NCBI GenBank assembly: GCA_032209605.1 | Contig: JASFXZ010000001.1 | Span: 6,635,703 to 6,699,702, forward strand | DNA from: Mactromeris polynyma | Lineage: Eukaryota > Mollusca > Bivalvia > Venerida > Mactridae | Direction: 5' to 3' | DNA length: 64,000 nucleotides | Shown: one piece after another, positions 24,392 through 39,292 of the stretch | Layout: each line of letters begins with the position of its first letter | Position numbering within the stretch: the first letter of the stretch is position 1 | Position numbers and translations under genes: made by a program | Notes under the pieces: model-generated | What the model saw: only the letters and a program-made list of their open reading frames with translations | Database searches by the model: none | Told to the model about the DNA's origin: nothing

Positions 24392-27300
24392 TGTGGTAGT
24401 GAGGATACACGGGACTTTAGAAAGTAGACAATTCCCGACAGGTGGGAATTTGATTATGACGAATGATTCCGGTTCCCGGATTTAGCCTCTCCCACATTGT
24501 GGATTTAAACGAAATGATTGGCATGAAGGGGAAATTAGAACCATAAAAAAGACATATTATCTTTTATAATACTGCAAATAAAAATTCAGTTATTTCATTG
24601 GTTAAATGATCGCGTATAGTATTCTTTACAAACGGCGTTGGCCGGGTATATGGTGTGCAAACTAATTTCCCCTTCCTGCGCCTCATGACCATTTTCGCTG
24701 GCGACACAGCTTGAAAACCCTTATCGCTTGATGTCCGCAAGTTACTAGAAATTGACAATTGATCTTCAGACATGAGTCAATAAATATTGAAAAGATTACA
24801 TTCTTGCTTGTATACGATATACGTTTTCCTCAAAACTATTTATTTTTTAAGGTTTTAGCCAAATTCAGCTCGATAAAGTCCATGTAATCAGTCGCTTGAA
24901 ATTTAATTTTAGAATTTAACAATGTGTATTAGGGTACCTTATATTGGGTATACAATACATGCAATGTACGTGCGAGTGAAATAAAAGAAATTTGATCTAC
25001 AGCAAATACTCCCGAAATATTTTAAAAGGAGTACGTTTTAATTATTTATATTATGTATAACTAAAACGCTCTGAACAATTTTATGAACCAAAAACAGCAA
25101 AATTACACAGATCTAATTATTAGATCTAAAGTTAGGCATCGAAACATTGCTAGTTTAACTAAATTCCTATGAAAACATGGATTTGCAGTATTATAAATTC
25201 GTTATACTCGTTGTTGACGGGGTATATGGTCTTCAATTGCCATGCACTTGTTTCAATATAAAAGTGTAATGCACGAAGTTGAAAAAATTGTGATCAAAAT
25301 GGAAATAAAATGAAGACAAAGTTAAAAAAACTATTTAATTTAAGCCTTGAATTATCGCAAACCAGACTTCATGCTGTGACTTGATGCATTGTATCAAAGT
25401 TTTAATGATACCTTATGCAATTTCCTTTGACATGGATTACAGCACCAGACACGCATTGATATGTTGTTTAGATGCAAACATCGCTCGAACAAAAAGCTCA
25501 TCCAAGTTGGATGATGTTATTAATTGTGTTTTCGTCGCGAAATAAATGATTATGTCCCAAAGTCTAATCATTAGAATTCAAGTGAGATTATTCCAGGGTG
25601 TGACTTTTTGTTTACTACGCGGCACGAAAAGCTGGCGGCGGATCACAAACAGGTACGTATTTTGGCAGTTTTTGTTTGTTATAAATCGTTTTTAATAGCT
25701 TAAAACCTGTTCATCCAAAATCCGTTTTCGTCGATACCCATTTCGACTCATAGATCTCTGTAGATCTGCCGGAATGCGTGCCACAAAAAAATCGGAGAAC
25801 ATTTCGCCTCGCTTAAAATAGTCTTGTACATGTGTTTTATTTTACCAGTAAGTATCACAGTGAATATGGCGAAAAGGATTTTGTGCAAAGCGACATAGCT
25901 CAGAATAACATTATGCTTCCTAAAAGGGAAATAGAAATAGTTGATTTATATTGATACATACTTCCTTAAAGAAAGGTTTTGTACTGACTATTCCTAAATC
26001 TAATATAGTGTTTGTATATAACATCAATAATCATTTTGGATGTTTATATCATTCTACCAATGGTGTTACTGGGAAAATGCTGGCTATGTTTGAAATTTGA
26101 CAGGCGCATAAATTACGCAGTCAGTTAACACGATATAGTTATGTTCGATCATTGATAAAATACTATTTTACCTTTCGATATTCGAAAGGATTTTACAAAA
26201 TCAAAAATCAGAAACACAATTATGCGGATAATTAAATATCACTTATTAGAAGTTATATTATTGATAAGGGGGCGTATCGGTGAGCGTTTCAAAGAAGGTT
26301 TCATTTTTTATATCGTTCATAAAGGCAGTAATTCCGTTTCTTAGAATCAGAATATGTCGGAACTGAAAAAAAGCTACTCCATTCGACTTTTCGACGTGTA
26401 TAATAAACCCTGCAAAAAGTCACTCCGTAAGAATGTGTATGTAATGGCTTGCATTAAATGCTGTTATCATATCATCTATCAAGGATAGGATTTCTACATA
26501 CGTAATTATTTGCGCTCCCCTGGAGGCATTGTCTTGTGTATGTGGAAACTTAATCCCTCTTTCATTAATAATACACGTTAGCTAATAACTCCTACGGCGA
26601 AAAATGTAACATGTTTTTTTTAAGAATACTGGTGTCTTCTGACGTCGCACTCGCGTACCGCTCTGAGCTCTAAACAACAAGAATGTGGAATATTTATATA
26701 AAGCGAAGATAGAAAAAATAACAGTAGTATTCCATTAGTTAACATTTTCACTGCTTAAATATAATTCGTTTATATTAACTTAGGAACGGTTGTAAACAAA
26801 CGTTGATGTTGTCAGCCAATGAAAACTTGATTGACCGATTAACAGAATAACAAAATCCTCAACAAATTTATAAACAAAACATCCATTTGTTTATATACGT
26901 TAATATTCTTTTGCCATGTCATTAATCGTGCGCTTCCTATAATAATGTTGTGTTGCATAATTTCATTTTATTAGGGTCCCTAGTTATATTTAGTTCATAA
27001 CATATATACATTTATACGTCATGACGTTAATAGTTCAATAATACAGTCGTTATGTACAACACGACTCATTCTCAATGTTACCAAGAAAACATGGCCAAAC
27101 AAATAACCACATAGAATTTAATCACACAACAACTGCGTCAAATGTATCAACAATTATTTGCAATCACATAGACAGTCAAATATCACGTGATGTTGTTGTG
27201 ATTATTATTACAAATATAAAAGAGATTACAGTAATTCAGTGCTGCCAATCGTACACTATGCGATCGGTTTCAAACAAATTTACAGACGCGAAATATAATT

Positions 27301-30300
27301 GCTCTCATACATCTTCGTTACCCAAGGGAAGAGTATAAAAGGAAGACCAATAATGACATGGAGACAAATCCTGCTGAGACCGTCGCATGTCGACCTTCTT
27401 TCAGGTAGGGAAGCAGGAAAACAAATAGCTATATAATAGAGTCAGTGATGTATATTTCACAATATTGAGTGAGTGGGTGTAGCATTGAGCAAGCTTACGG
27501 ACCTTCAATGCGACGTATAGTATGTTATAATGGTAAGTACTCATTAAGCTGTTCCACGCCAATCCCATATTCGTGACGAACAATCCGATTTCAGAATCTT
27601 ACATTTTCTAACAGATACATTTTTTTTCTGCATTCATTAAATACCAAACATACTTAAATCAGACTTCTAGTTTTCTTCTTATAGCGATTCCAATACTAAG
27701 AACACAATGCAAAAGTAAAATACAAAATGATGACATCACGTCTGAAATGCTTTGCTCAAATGTACACTTGCAAGAAAGGTTTTGTCATGGAACAGCTCAT
27801 TTGATACTTTTCTTAACATCTTTGCATTAAAGTTTTGCCTGTTAAAACAACGCATATTCTTTTAATGGTCATTATTTATGCATCTCATCACAGAATTTTG
27901 AATTTGAAGCTTTCAGTAAAAAATAAACACATGTTCATTTCTCCTTGAATTGTGACATCAATGTGTTTGATGTCCTGAGTTTCGTTGCCAAGTTTTATTT
28001 TAAATTCAAATAATAATGGCTCATGTTTGAAAACAATATTGCGATAAATCAGAATTCTTAAATCTAGCGACGCCTTTTTCCAACTCGGCCAGTTTTACGA
28101 ACTCATTTGTTTCAGATTTCACTTATATATAGCGCTAAACAAGCAAGTGTTCCACGTACGAGTATTCTAAATTGTAGCGATGATGCCTTTTCGAAAACGC
28201 ACATAATGATGTTGCGCGCTGATTCCTAGCGAAAGAACAAAACTACCCATATAAATAATGTATTTATCTTGTAAAGCCAAGTTTCATATTAAAAAGATTA
28301 TCCCTGTTTACAATGTATATAGAAATGTGATTTCCGGACATTTGTATTTATGTTCAAAACATAATGTCGTTAATATGCATAGTTATATCATTAAGGTGAT
28401 GCTTTTAGTGCAAGAAATGTCAGAATATATCTTCCCTTCTGACACTGAAATAAAACAAATTGACAGTCCTGGAGATAACTGTTGACAGTTCCAATCCAAT
28501 TTAGAAAAAAAGTGGAGCAGTTTTATTCCCTACCAAAGAATATCACCTCATTGGTTTTCTACTATAAATATCACAGAATACATCCAACATCTACGTTTTT
28601 TGTTAGTTAACAAAAACAGTCGATGAATGTGCATGGAAACATTTCCGAATGACAAACTTGATGCTAAGTAAGTAATCCACCAAACAACGGCTACTGTCAA
28701 TACAGAAATATACTGGTTGTGCTAGTTCATGTCATCCCTTTACATTTGAGACTTACAAAACTGGAAGGTATAACGAAATAAACTTACAATACTCGCCTAA
28801 TCTTCGCCCATCGGCTTAATGTTCAAGCATACCTACAGATGTACTTTTTTTAAACAAACTAAGCGAATTCAAGATAATTAATGATTTATTGCATAGACAT
28901 AAACGAGTTTGATGTTTAAATAGTATGTCTTTGTTCGCTCTTTGGACACGAGTTAACTACTTGTAGAAATAGTAGACAATCTTGATTCAATACAAACTGT
29001 ACCAGTCTTAGGTATTGGTCTTATGTCTTTGGGACAATGGTGTCTTCTATCATCAGAAAACTCTTTTATACGGTATGTCGGTATAACACCTACTGTTATT
29101 CCACATCAACCGGTCATAATGTTCACCCAGTAGAACACACCTTATCCAATATACCAACTGTCTCATTAGTAGAGAGAATGAACAGTGAGAAAAAATGGGA
29201 AGTAATCAACAACAACATCAGAGCTATTTCACAAGAATATTGAGGAAGTAATTATTTGATTCATGGAAAAACGTTTGCAAATCATTTTCTACACTATATT
29301 TTTCTAAATTATAGCCGGTCGAAAAACAGCAATCGTAAATCTATCTGGAAGAATCAGAACTTCCCTAGACGGGTCTAGACAAGGAAAAGGATTGACGCTC
29401 ATGCTAGTAGTGCCAAAAAAAGTATGATACCAAAATTGACCAGGAGATTCACGCAGTAAGGGTGACAAAATAAAAATTGGACCACATGGAGGTACACTCA
29501 AGAAAGCGAAAAAACGAAATCAAAATTTAAAAAATGTATCATCATTTACGAACCCAAAACATTACTATGAAATGAATAGACATACGTATAAGTGTTTTTT
29601 ATAGATGTTGGTGTCAAAATGTCGTAACAATTGCACCGTTACGATTTGTAAACGTTCTAAATGTTTATCATCATTATTTTTGCCGTACGTTTAGATTATG
29701 TTGACGATACATTATTTGACGTGATAAATATTGCACTCATTCAAATGAAAAAAATGTTCAGACCAAGACACATTCGTTATATTTATTCGACGATGCAAAT
29801 GTGAAACGGTAATGGAAATGTGCAATAATTCCGTCTCACCATGCACGTGGGATATGATATACGCTAGAATATATCATGGAAACTGCGAACCTAACTGAAC
29901 ATTGTGTACGAATTTCTGCTACACAGTTTCATTCAAAAAGAAGGACAGTAATCAAGGTCATAAGAAGGATAGAAGGTAAGTGGTCCAGCTAATTTCACAA
30001 GTCGTTTTTTCAAGAGAAAATTTGCTTATCGGAATTCTTAAAGGCGTTCGTAATATTATCACGTCATAGCAACTAAAACACATTATTCGACTACTTAAGT
30101 GCCGCCTGTGGTCCGAATTAGTGTACATATCTTGCTGTTCTAGCAATGTTATACATGTACCTATCCATGTTTAGAGGGACCTGTCTGAACCAATTAATGA
30201 TCATTATCGAATCCGCCCTTCAGCATAACGTATCTAGTCCTCGGACAAGCAGAACAAGAACGTTCTAATATTCCTATGATTATTTACACATGTTGCATTT

Positions 30301-33300
30301 AGATGTTTCATGTCGATTTACAAGTCGTTTCTGAGCAGTATTTCAGTCGTGATGTTAAATAGTTTTGAAGTTCTGTAAGGACGTTTTACATTAAATAACA
30401 CTGACAAGTACATGAACATCTATCAGTGAGCAGGTTGCAATTATTTCTGTGAAATTTTATAAGTGCTATGATCATTCCCATTTTGACGCAGGAGGAATGT
30501 CTAGATGTAAAGCCGTATAAAACATTATTAAAGTACAATTTGACAAACAAATATTGAACGGAAACTATTCACGTTTACCTTAAACTTCCCTTAAAACTTA
30601 TAATATAACTTTCATACATTGCCAACAGAAATTTAAACTTCCGTTTCGCGTTCATTACCTTCAAACTCTTACTTATTCTAGAAACACATTTAACTATTAA
30701 AAACCAACACGAATGCAACATAAAAGTCTTCGTCTTGTACCGTGTATTAAACATTATTCTTCTGTGAGCAGTATACGTATATTTAGATAACTGAAGTCAC
30801 GTGTTTCTGTATGATCGCGATCCTGTCATGGAAGTGTAGTTCTTCTTTCGTTTCTGCTGCTAGCTACCATCCGAGTACATTCGACAATCGTATGAGAGCC
30901 AAACATCTATTTTCTATTTCGATCAAACTTATATTTTTCAACTCGAGGTCTCAAGCAAGATCTTTGTCGCGTAAGTTTTTAATTATGCACGTATTGCTAT
31001 TTCTCTTAACACATCAAGGCTATCGCAAACTTTAGAACTATCGATAGATACATGCATGTAGTTTATTATATTGTTTGGAATACATTCATTTGTCTCTCGG
31101 CTCATCTTGTCAAATTAAACTTGAATGTACTGATGCTAATCCGACACGACGTCAATAGTCACAATGGCAAACATTACAGGTGGTAATGAACTTATAAGAA
31201 GTATAACGCAAACATTGAAAGTAAAGTATGTGCGCATGCCATGACTGACATTCTAGAAGTATAGAAGACGTACAAGACTTATTATGCAACTAATGTATGT
31301 AAAACTTACATATTTGGTAAGTAATTACATTCTTGCCGATACAATTTTGTTTTTAATTTTGCTGCATATTACACAATTTGCAAATAATAAGACGTTTAAA
31401 TCCAAATGTGGCTGTCTCTGAAGACCTAATTGAGCTAAAGTGTGACGCTTTCTGACAAGAAAGCACGTACAACAAAGTGTTTTATGTAATCACCCCTTAT
31501 GTGATGAATTTCCTATTCGTAAACAAAACGATAAATCAGGAAATTCTCTGAGATTTGTCAGTATTTCTTATTAAAGATCTGGTAACTTTCGGTGTATCAA
31601 ACTAACAGATCGTTTTTTTGTAAAATGAAATTTGGGTGGTTTGAAGCTACCATATCGAGGGTTAAGTGCAATACTTTACTAACTCTTATTTAAATACATA
31701 GAAGTTAGGATAGTCTTGCGCTGAACCATCGATATGGTCATCTACCAAATGCCATACCGCTTTACTACGAATATTGTCTTACAGAGAAACATGTAATAGA
31801 CCTAAATACATGATTACAAATATATGAAGAAACAATTTACGGTTAAATCGTTTACTTGTTCTCAATAACACTTTGTTTGATGATGTGTCAGGCAAGAACG
31901 ATACTTGTTCGAGGAACAGTTTCTAAAGTCATATGCCCCACACTTATTTGTTCGACTGTTTCCATGTCTGTTCTGATCTGTACATATGGTGTTTCCAGTC
32001 ATCTAGAGGTGATTTACTTTGGAATTTTTTAAAATATATATCGTTACAATATAATGGAACAGTTGCTGATACCAAAGGGACCTCGATTTTTAAATAATTC
32101 GTGTACGCTTTTAGATGATTTTAATATCAAAATATGAAGTGTACAACATTATACATCGAGTCAAATCGGATGTATTTTGTTATTTTTACACACGTGAGAG
32201 TTGGTAGAGGTGATTATATGGTGACTTACCACAAGTTTGTCTAGATAATTTTACTTTTTGAAAGAATACCCAGAAGTGTTCGAGACTTAACGGAAAAGAG
32301 TCAGCACTGGATTTTGCTTCCGAATTGAAAGCAACAATGAGCTTGATCCGAAAAAAGCGCGTTTATTTGGGTTATGATCATTGTAATTCGGGTAGCGATA
32401 AAAGGCCATGGTGTCGGTCTATTTGAATATATTGATAGTTCGACCGTATCGAATAATATACATTGTTATAACGTTTCCGGAGATTGTGTGCACTGGAAAC
32501 TCTGAAAGTTACGGTAATACGTAATCGATGATTGTTACAAGAGGATAAACATATTTACATATTTTCTCTCTGAGCCTGTGAACACAATATTTGTTTAACG
32601 TCTGTCATAGATGCATTTTAGAATAACAATTTGTCAAACATATGCTGCGTCGGGATGGTTCTCTTCCGACAGCTTAAACACCAGCACGTCTCCGGAAGCT
32701 TGTAGCTAATCGGTAAGTATATAGGTCATACATTTTTCATAAGTATGATTAATGAAGTAAAGACATGTAATCATATATAGCAAAATGCAAGGCTAGATAC
32801 AAGGACATGTTTCTATTTCGAGTCAAATTTACAGCGGTCGGCGACTAAACTCTTCATGATCGATGTAACGGTATATAAAGCAAAACAAAAACAAGTTAAA
32901 CACGGCGCCAACAAATATGATGTTAATGACGCATTACATCAGTTTTCCTTTGACTTCGGCAGCCAGATATTTTATGAATGTAACTCTCTTCCACACTTTA
33001 ATCGTCTTCGTATTTCAAATACCAATGTCCAATATATTTCTTGATTATATTTATGTATAGTTGTATCTATGGTAACATGCTCTTTTTTTCTTTAATACAT
33101 TTAATGTAATAAAACGATCAAGATAATGAATGACTGATAAAAATGTAAGCGTCTGTACGAAAATTCAAGAAACTTTTTCTGAAATTACGTACATCATCCA
33201 GTATGGGTACATGTATATGGAATTATTATAAAAACTGAATACAGAAGACAAGCACAGAACTGATGTTCTTCTTTCTAAAATAACAAAATAGCAAATGTTG

Positions 33301-33830
33301 CTCTTGAATGAAAAATATGTTAAATTCAATTGGATTCAGTAAGAACTAGAATCGTTTGAATCTAGCATGTTTTATTTACTTAAATGTTTTGGTGTTGTTT
33401 GTATCCAAAATTCCTTTAAATTCGCCTATATTGAACCTTCACTAACAGCCCAAGTCAAAGAATTGCAGAATGCCTGTAAAACACATATTTTGTCTCCGTC
33501 ATTGTGTCTCCATGGACTTGTGATGCATTGCTAATGTTTGTTTGAGATATATAAGTTAATTATATTCAAGGCAACAAATAACATACTTTTTAGGATTCCA
33601 ACAAATTGACGGACGTCTTGTATTATGAAACACAGACTGGAAACATATCTTCTAATTAAGGTGAAGCCAAATAGCCTCCTTACCGGATATTCGATGCAGA
33701 TTATTAGACAAGGATTCTATTCACTTGACAGGGTTAATGTGATCACTTTATCGATCACAAACTGTGACACAAGATATACATAATGTTTTAAATTGTTATA
33801 TGTGTGCGTCCAGTATTTAAACAGTTCCAA
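24392..33830. other. Long AT-rich stretch without a supportable gene
   Basis: About 9.4 kb with only short open frames. Weak signals are a GC-richer segment ending CACAAACAG|GTACGT at about 25651 and another ending AGCTAATCG|GTAAGTAT at about 32714, both like splice donors of non-coding first exons, and a fragment at 27341-27433 that encodes KGRPIMTWRQ-like residues resembling the C-terminal tail of some LINE polyproteins. None is strong enough to annotate separately. Confidence 0.4.
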
Positions 33831-33880
33831 GCTGTTGGGCCGTTGGGCTTTTGGGCTGTTGAGCTGTTGGGCTGTTGGGC
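33831..33880 (+). repeat. Short tandem repeat, GCTGTTGGG words
   Basis: Six imperfect copies of an 8-9-bp word (GCTGTTGGG, CCGTTGGG, CTTTTGGG, CTGTTGA, GCTGTTGGG, CTGTTGGG) lie head to tail. Confidence 0.9.
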
Positions 33881-35010
33881 AATTGCGTTGTGATTGTTTT
33901 TCGCGCCGATTTATGTAGCATCAGAACGGCCATATTCATTAACTTTACACTCGCTCATTTCCATAAGAGCGATCATAGTTCACCGTATTTTACATATTCT
34001 TTGAACACAATTTACGGAAACATCATCGCTTTTCCTGTAAGCATTACATCAGATCCTTTTTCTCAAGTCTGTTTAAAGTACAATAATATGGAATCTTGTA
34101 CAATCAGACAATCAGTTACAAGTTAAAGTAAAGTTTTATACACGCTGTCTTTCTACGTTGTCAGATAAGCGATACTCAATTACTTGAAGCCATTCACTAT
34201 GATTGGTACTCATTAAACTAATGGCATTCCTTAGAATATAGGGGCTTTGCTTCTGACGTGTCCTTATCAGATTTAATTACGAACACTTCCCATTACAGTG
34301 TCTCCATTGATATCACGACAAACGGTCAATGCGATGAAAACTGAAAGGCAAGCGATGGCAATAAGGTCCCACAGGTTGGTAATATAAACAAGTTAATTGG
34401 ATGAATAACTGTGTAACATAATTGAGATTCAATTTACATGCTCATAAGCACATGTATTGCTTCTTTTTAACGGATAGAATTGGCAACTCCGCAAGCATAA
34501 ACAAAGATAGTGATTCAGAATAGCAGTACAGGCAAAATCATTCAAACATATTGAATGCAACATTGTAAATCATTTAACGCTTGCAATTAAAGCGTAAAAA
34601 GCAACTCGAGAGAGTGATATGCATAATTTGTTAGAAGAAATAATCGTCATTAATGCACACTTGAATGCATGGATTGATTCACTTCACGATATTGTATTCT
34701 CAATTCATTATTTCAGGGGAATTGTTTCGATAAAAACAAGTTACTGCATTTTGCTTTCAATAATACTAACTGGTTTGCTTTCGTTTAGTTCTTATCAAGT
34801 TAAGGTGGCATATCCGTAGTGAAGCTTTGAGATTTAAAATTCCCCGAGGAATAAAACCAGACAATGATAAAAATTTCTGTCCCAAATTATTAAATTTTGA
34901 AACATGTTTCCTGAAATTAATGCATTAGACATATAAACTTAAATAAGATCACATTCTTAAAATAAATACTCATTAAACATATGAATAATATGTGTGTTCT
35001 AAATGTATGA
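33881..35010. other. No recognisable feature
   Basis: AT-rich sequence between the short tandem repeat and the SINE. Short open frames only. Confidence 0.45.
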
Positions 35011-35262
35011 GGCCCGCTAGGTATACCCAATCGGTAGAGCTATCGACTGCTAGACTAGAGGTCGTGGATTCATAACCCGGGCGAGGCAAATGCTCTTTTG
35101 TGACATTTGATTGAAGCTGAAGCATCCGAAGTCATTTATTCTCCTCCTTTGAACTCTGGTCTATGTGGATAAGTTGTCAGTTGCATTCAGAGAAACAGGT
35201 TGGTAATATAGGAACACTGTGGCTAGGTAAATTGTCCGCAGTAATATAACTGAAATACATTG
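35011..35262 (+). mobile_element. tRNA-derived SINE with bivalve-type (RUDI-like) 3' domain
   Basis: The head starts GGCCCGCTAGG and ends ACCCGGGCGAGG, giving pairing acceptor-like ends. It includes AATCGGTAGAGCTATCGACT (A-box/D-arm region) and GTGGATTCATAACCCGGGC (decayed B box). The body carries the words GAGAAACAGGTTGGTAATA, AGGAACACTGTGGCTAGGT, TTGTCCGCAGTAATATAACT and GAAATAC. I recognise this as the conserved 3' domain of a SINE family widespread in bivalves, described as RUDI in the literature. The copy is diverged and lacks the usual long A-rich tail. It is a fossil retroposon and the best single taxonomic marker in the window. Confidence 0.75.
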
Positions 35263-38200
35263 TCATATTTACTCGACATCTTTCTTTCAGACCAATAACT
35301 GTGCTTTCAACAGATGAGAGTACGTCAAAAATACCTGCGTTGTTTAAACAATTGCTAGGTAAATCTACATCTTGCGTATATATACGTCAGTTTCTAAAAA
35401 TACATTACGATATGTTCTATGACATACACATGCCGAACTAAATTGTACCGCTGCTATGTTTGCCTTACAATATACAGCCAAACACGGCATGAACTATATC
35501 ATGTTCTATTTTATTTTAATTCATTTTTCTATCAGTAATGTTATCACATTGACATAGAGAATGAGTCTGAAAGGCAGTGAACCAGTTTTGTCCAAATTGC
35601 CAAACAATAACTTAACAATTTTGAGACAGAGTAGCACGTGGAATGATTACACGTACATATAAATCAACATGTGTTTTTTTCTTGTTACCAATTTTCTGAT
35701 ATGACATGTTTACTTTATTTTTTTTATTTCTTCTTTACTTTATTCCATACCCTAATAATTCAAGTAGGGTGGCCGTGTCCCTTGGATGTATTCCTCTCTT
35801 TGCTGTTGCTTCCCTTTATTCAAACATATGTAAAATGATAGTAATAACAAATTAATTATAAGCGCAAACCTGTTTTGAAATTCTGTTATATATACCTATG
35901 TTTGTTGAAAGAAATTCACAAGTTGTGCACGTATATCTATTATTATTACATTTCCGATCTACTAAATCTTTCTTCAATGCCAATAGTCGTCTAGACATTC
36001 AGGCAATATCTAAAAAAAACATTTCAAAACATATAATATACTACAAAAACATGGAAATAATTACTGATTAGTTGCTCAGCTTGATGAATTGGAAACTGTT
36101 TTAATGTCTTCAAATTCCATATTCGGAATTTGATTAATTGATGTATCTTCGAAAACTGCGGGGATAACTCGAATTTCAAAATCTGAATGTAAATCCAGAT
36201 TTCAATCTAATCTTCGTCGTCTTTTTTAACAGATCTCAATTCTAAGCGATATTTTAAGCGAATGAAACGTAACTAAAATCATCATGATTATATGTATGCT
36301 AGAAAATAGGCATTTCTGCGATTCCGGTTATACTGCTTTATAAAGTAAGTGAAAATACCTCTTTTGCATCGTCAGTCATTTTTATAACCATCGTCCGCGA
36401 CAAAGTATCGCTCATGTTTTGGCACATATATTTAATGATTATGAATCTCGTACTTTTGTCTGAGCATGGATGGAATGGATACATTTACACGCGTCATTAG
36501 AATGGAAACATTCCACCTGAGGGTGCAAGATAAGAAAGGTAGGTTACATGCGGGCATAATAAACCCAGCTCTAACGACCAGACTTGTGTTCATTCAGGAT
36601 ACAAACGTTCGGTTATTAAAATCGTATGTTAGATCGTCTACTGGAGAGTCAGTCAATAACCTGCTATCATTATCTGTCAGACTTGATGATGTGCGGGAAT
36701 GTGTTCTATCTCAGAGAGAAATACAAAACATGTCAATCATAATCGCACGATATATATCGTGATTAATTCAGTTGCTGGATAAAGCTGGAGCTCAATGCGG
36801 ATTTATGAGTCTAATTTTTATTGCATTTGTCACATTTACAAAACGAGGCCTCTCCGCACTGGCCCGTACGGTACAAAATAAATTATAGGATGAGAAGGCG
36901 TTTTAGATAAAACTAGAAGTGTTGACTATGAGAGCTACAATGATGTGGATGTGTATTCATGCCTAGTTCTACTGCCCAAGTTAAAAACGTAGTTTGTTAA
37001 CAAAACATACAAGAAGCGATGTTCTCTTTCAAATAAGGTACAAGACAAACATAAGTGCAGGCATCAACACGGTCAAAGTATTGCAATGTTGCCTCTCGTG
37101 TGCTCATGAAGTATAGCCTATCTTGTATTTACCGTGGTGATCGAGTGTCTGTGTCTGTCCCACTCGTTTTGAAACCCTAATGTCACAGTTGTAAGTGTTT
37201 ACTTTTAATGAAATAACAGTTTATGATTGTCAGCATCAATTTTGATTTAATTGCACAAAACTCACTTGATACAGTTGTTGTTTATAAACCATAGTCTCAA
37301 AGTAATCACTGATGTATACGTGTACATGTATTCACAAGTACCAGCACTGTAATAGCAACATATTTATATACAGTGTAATGACTATATACCAATTATATTT
37401 AAATGAAGGAATCGTTAACTGTATCATGTAAATCAAACTACAATATTCCAAGACACAGATTTAATCAATTTTTCATGATAATCGATATTTAGTCAATAAT
37501 TATGGAAACAGATTTCACCTGTACTTATGTCGTACTGTAAGAACTTCATTTCATTCTTCCCGTTTGTCTTTGAAATATATGTGATTCAGAAAAAATATTC
37601 GTTCACTCTAATTTTACATAAACTATGCATTGCCTCTTTTTCGTTTTTATAAAAAAATAAATATTAAATTTCACGATCCTTAAAAATAACACGACATTGC
37701 AGACTTTGAAATCCCCAGGAACTCAATTTAATGCTGAGACAAGTCTACTCATAGAAGGTGTCAAACTCTTGAGGCATTAGCAACAGTCTCAAAGACAATT
37801 TAACAAATATGTTGATAATTATACAGACACATGTGTTTTAATCATATCAGACATACTCCACACTTACTTAATTTAATTAGATTCTCGTATGTACGTGTTT
37901 GTTTTTCAAGTTTACTAGCTTATTTTGAGGTTATACTATATATTTGATTTTTTCACATACAAATCTATTAGTCCTTTTGTCATGTAACCTACATGGCCAA
38001 GCACCTCATAATTGAGATTATAATAATTATGTTCTTGCTATAAAAACAACAGACAACTGATAACGTGAAAATGTCATTTTACTAAATTATGGCGATTAGA
38101 TAGAAACAATACATAAGCATCAAATATAACATTATATACCCAAGAACACAGATGGGAACAAACTACACTACTCGTATATTATATGTATCTGTATATTATA

Positions 38201-39047
38201 TTTATATAACAAATAATTATGCCATATGTATGATATGTGGATTAAGGGTAGAGCTAGTATAAAGCATTAAAAGTACGCGTTTTATTCTTTGACATACTCT
38301 GAAACGTTACAATAATAAGAACAGCAACAATATCTTTATTTAAAAACGGTAACAAATACAGAAATATGTTCTTAGATTTAAACATGACCTTCTGGTAACA
38401 ATCCGTGTTAAAATGAAAAAGTGTATATTGTAATATGATCGTAAAGTTGAAGAACGTTATGGTTTTTGTAATATTTACAAAAGGTAAAACAATCATCTTG
38501 AATTACATATTTATGTAAAAACAAGGATAAAGTGACAACCGTAAGGCAGATCACGATAAAACACCACTTAACTTGACAGAAAACATTTCACATGATTAAC
38601 TATTTAAATCTTGTGAATGCAACACATTATAAGAGTGTTAATGTTAAAGCATTCCTTTTTACGCATGAACATGTACACAAATAGAAGAAATATCGCCTGA
38701 CGCACCAAAAAATGCGTTCCAGAAAAAACCATCACAAAAGCAGTTAACGATATTATCGATGGTGTGCCTCCTCAGATGAGCCGTGTAGCTCTACTGTCTA
38801 AGTGTGTTACAAATCAGGAAACGTATTGACTGTGATCGGTCCAGTTCTTTCTCTGCTATCTTTACTCGACAAAGCTTGCAATAATAAATAGAGAAGTCAT
38901 CATGAAATGTTCTCACTACAATGATATTTCAACCAAACACAAAATTCATATTTCATTACAAAGTTAGTTGACAAATGCATTGAAACATAAAAACACGAAC
39001 AAAGAAGTTGAGCGGGAAATGATACATACAAAGAGCTCAGTCACCAT
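35263..39047. other. No recognisable feature
   Basis: AT-rich DNA. A 98-codon ATG-initiated frame at 36466-36762 has no recognisable motif and is treated as unproven. No repeat copies recognised. Confidence 0.4.
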
Positions 39048-39292
39048 AAAAGTTCAGGAAGACATGAAAACTATAGGCCTATATGAGCACCGCTGTACGA
39101 TTTCTAACCTCATCTTTAAGTGACGTCATTTCCAGAAAACGTCATATGTGACGTCACCATGAACTGACAGTAAGCAATATATGCCACATATGGCAATATG
39201 AAAACATATGGCAATATGAAAACGAAGTGACTATATAGAGTAAATTTTCCTGCTTGCAAATAGTGACATCACAAGTTGCGTTGTCTTGAAAT
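39048..39292 (+). repeat. Dispersed repeat with CRE-like palindromes, copy 2
   Basis: Homologous to 340-632 in the same orientation, sharing TTAAGTGACGTCATTT, GTGACGTCACCATG, CTGACAGTAAGC and TCCTGCTTGCAAATAGTG. This copy has two perfect TGACGTCA palindromes (39121-39128 and 39149-39156) and an extra 18-bp tandem duplication (CATATGGCAATATGAAAA, 39186-39221), but lacks the ~57-bp duplication found in copy 1. Confidence 0.7.

Noticed and set aside
29313..29454. Possible exon between TAAATTATAG and CGCA|GTAAGG
   Set aside because: All three frames contain stops before the putative donor, so it cannot be an internal coding exon.
36466..36762. 98-codon ATG-initiated ORF
   Set aside because: No recognisable domain, no splice or regulatory context; the length is within what chance allows in 64 kb.
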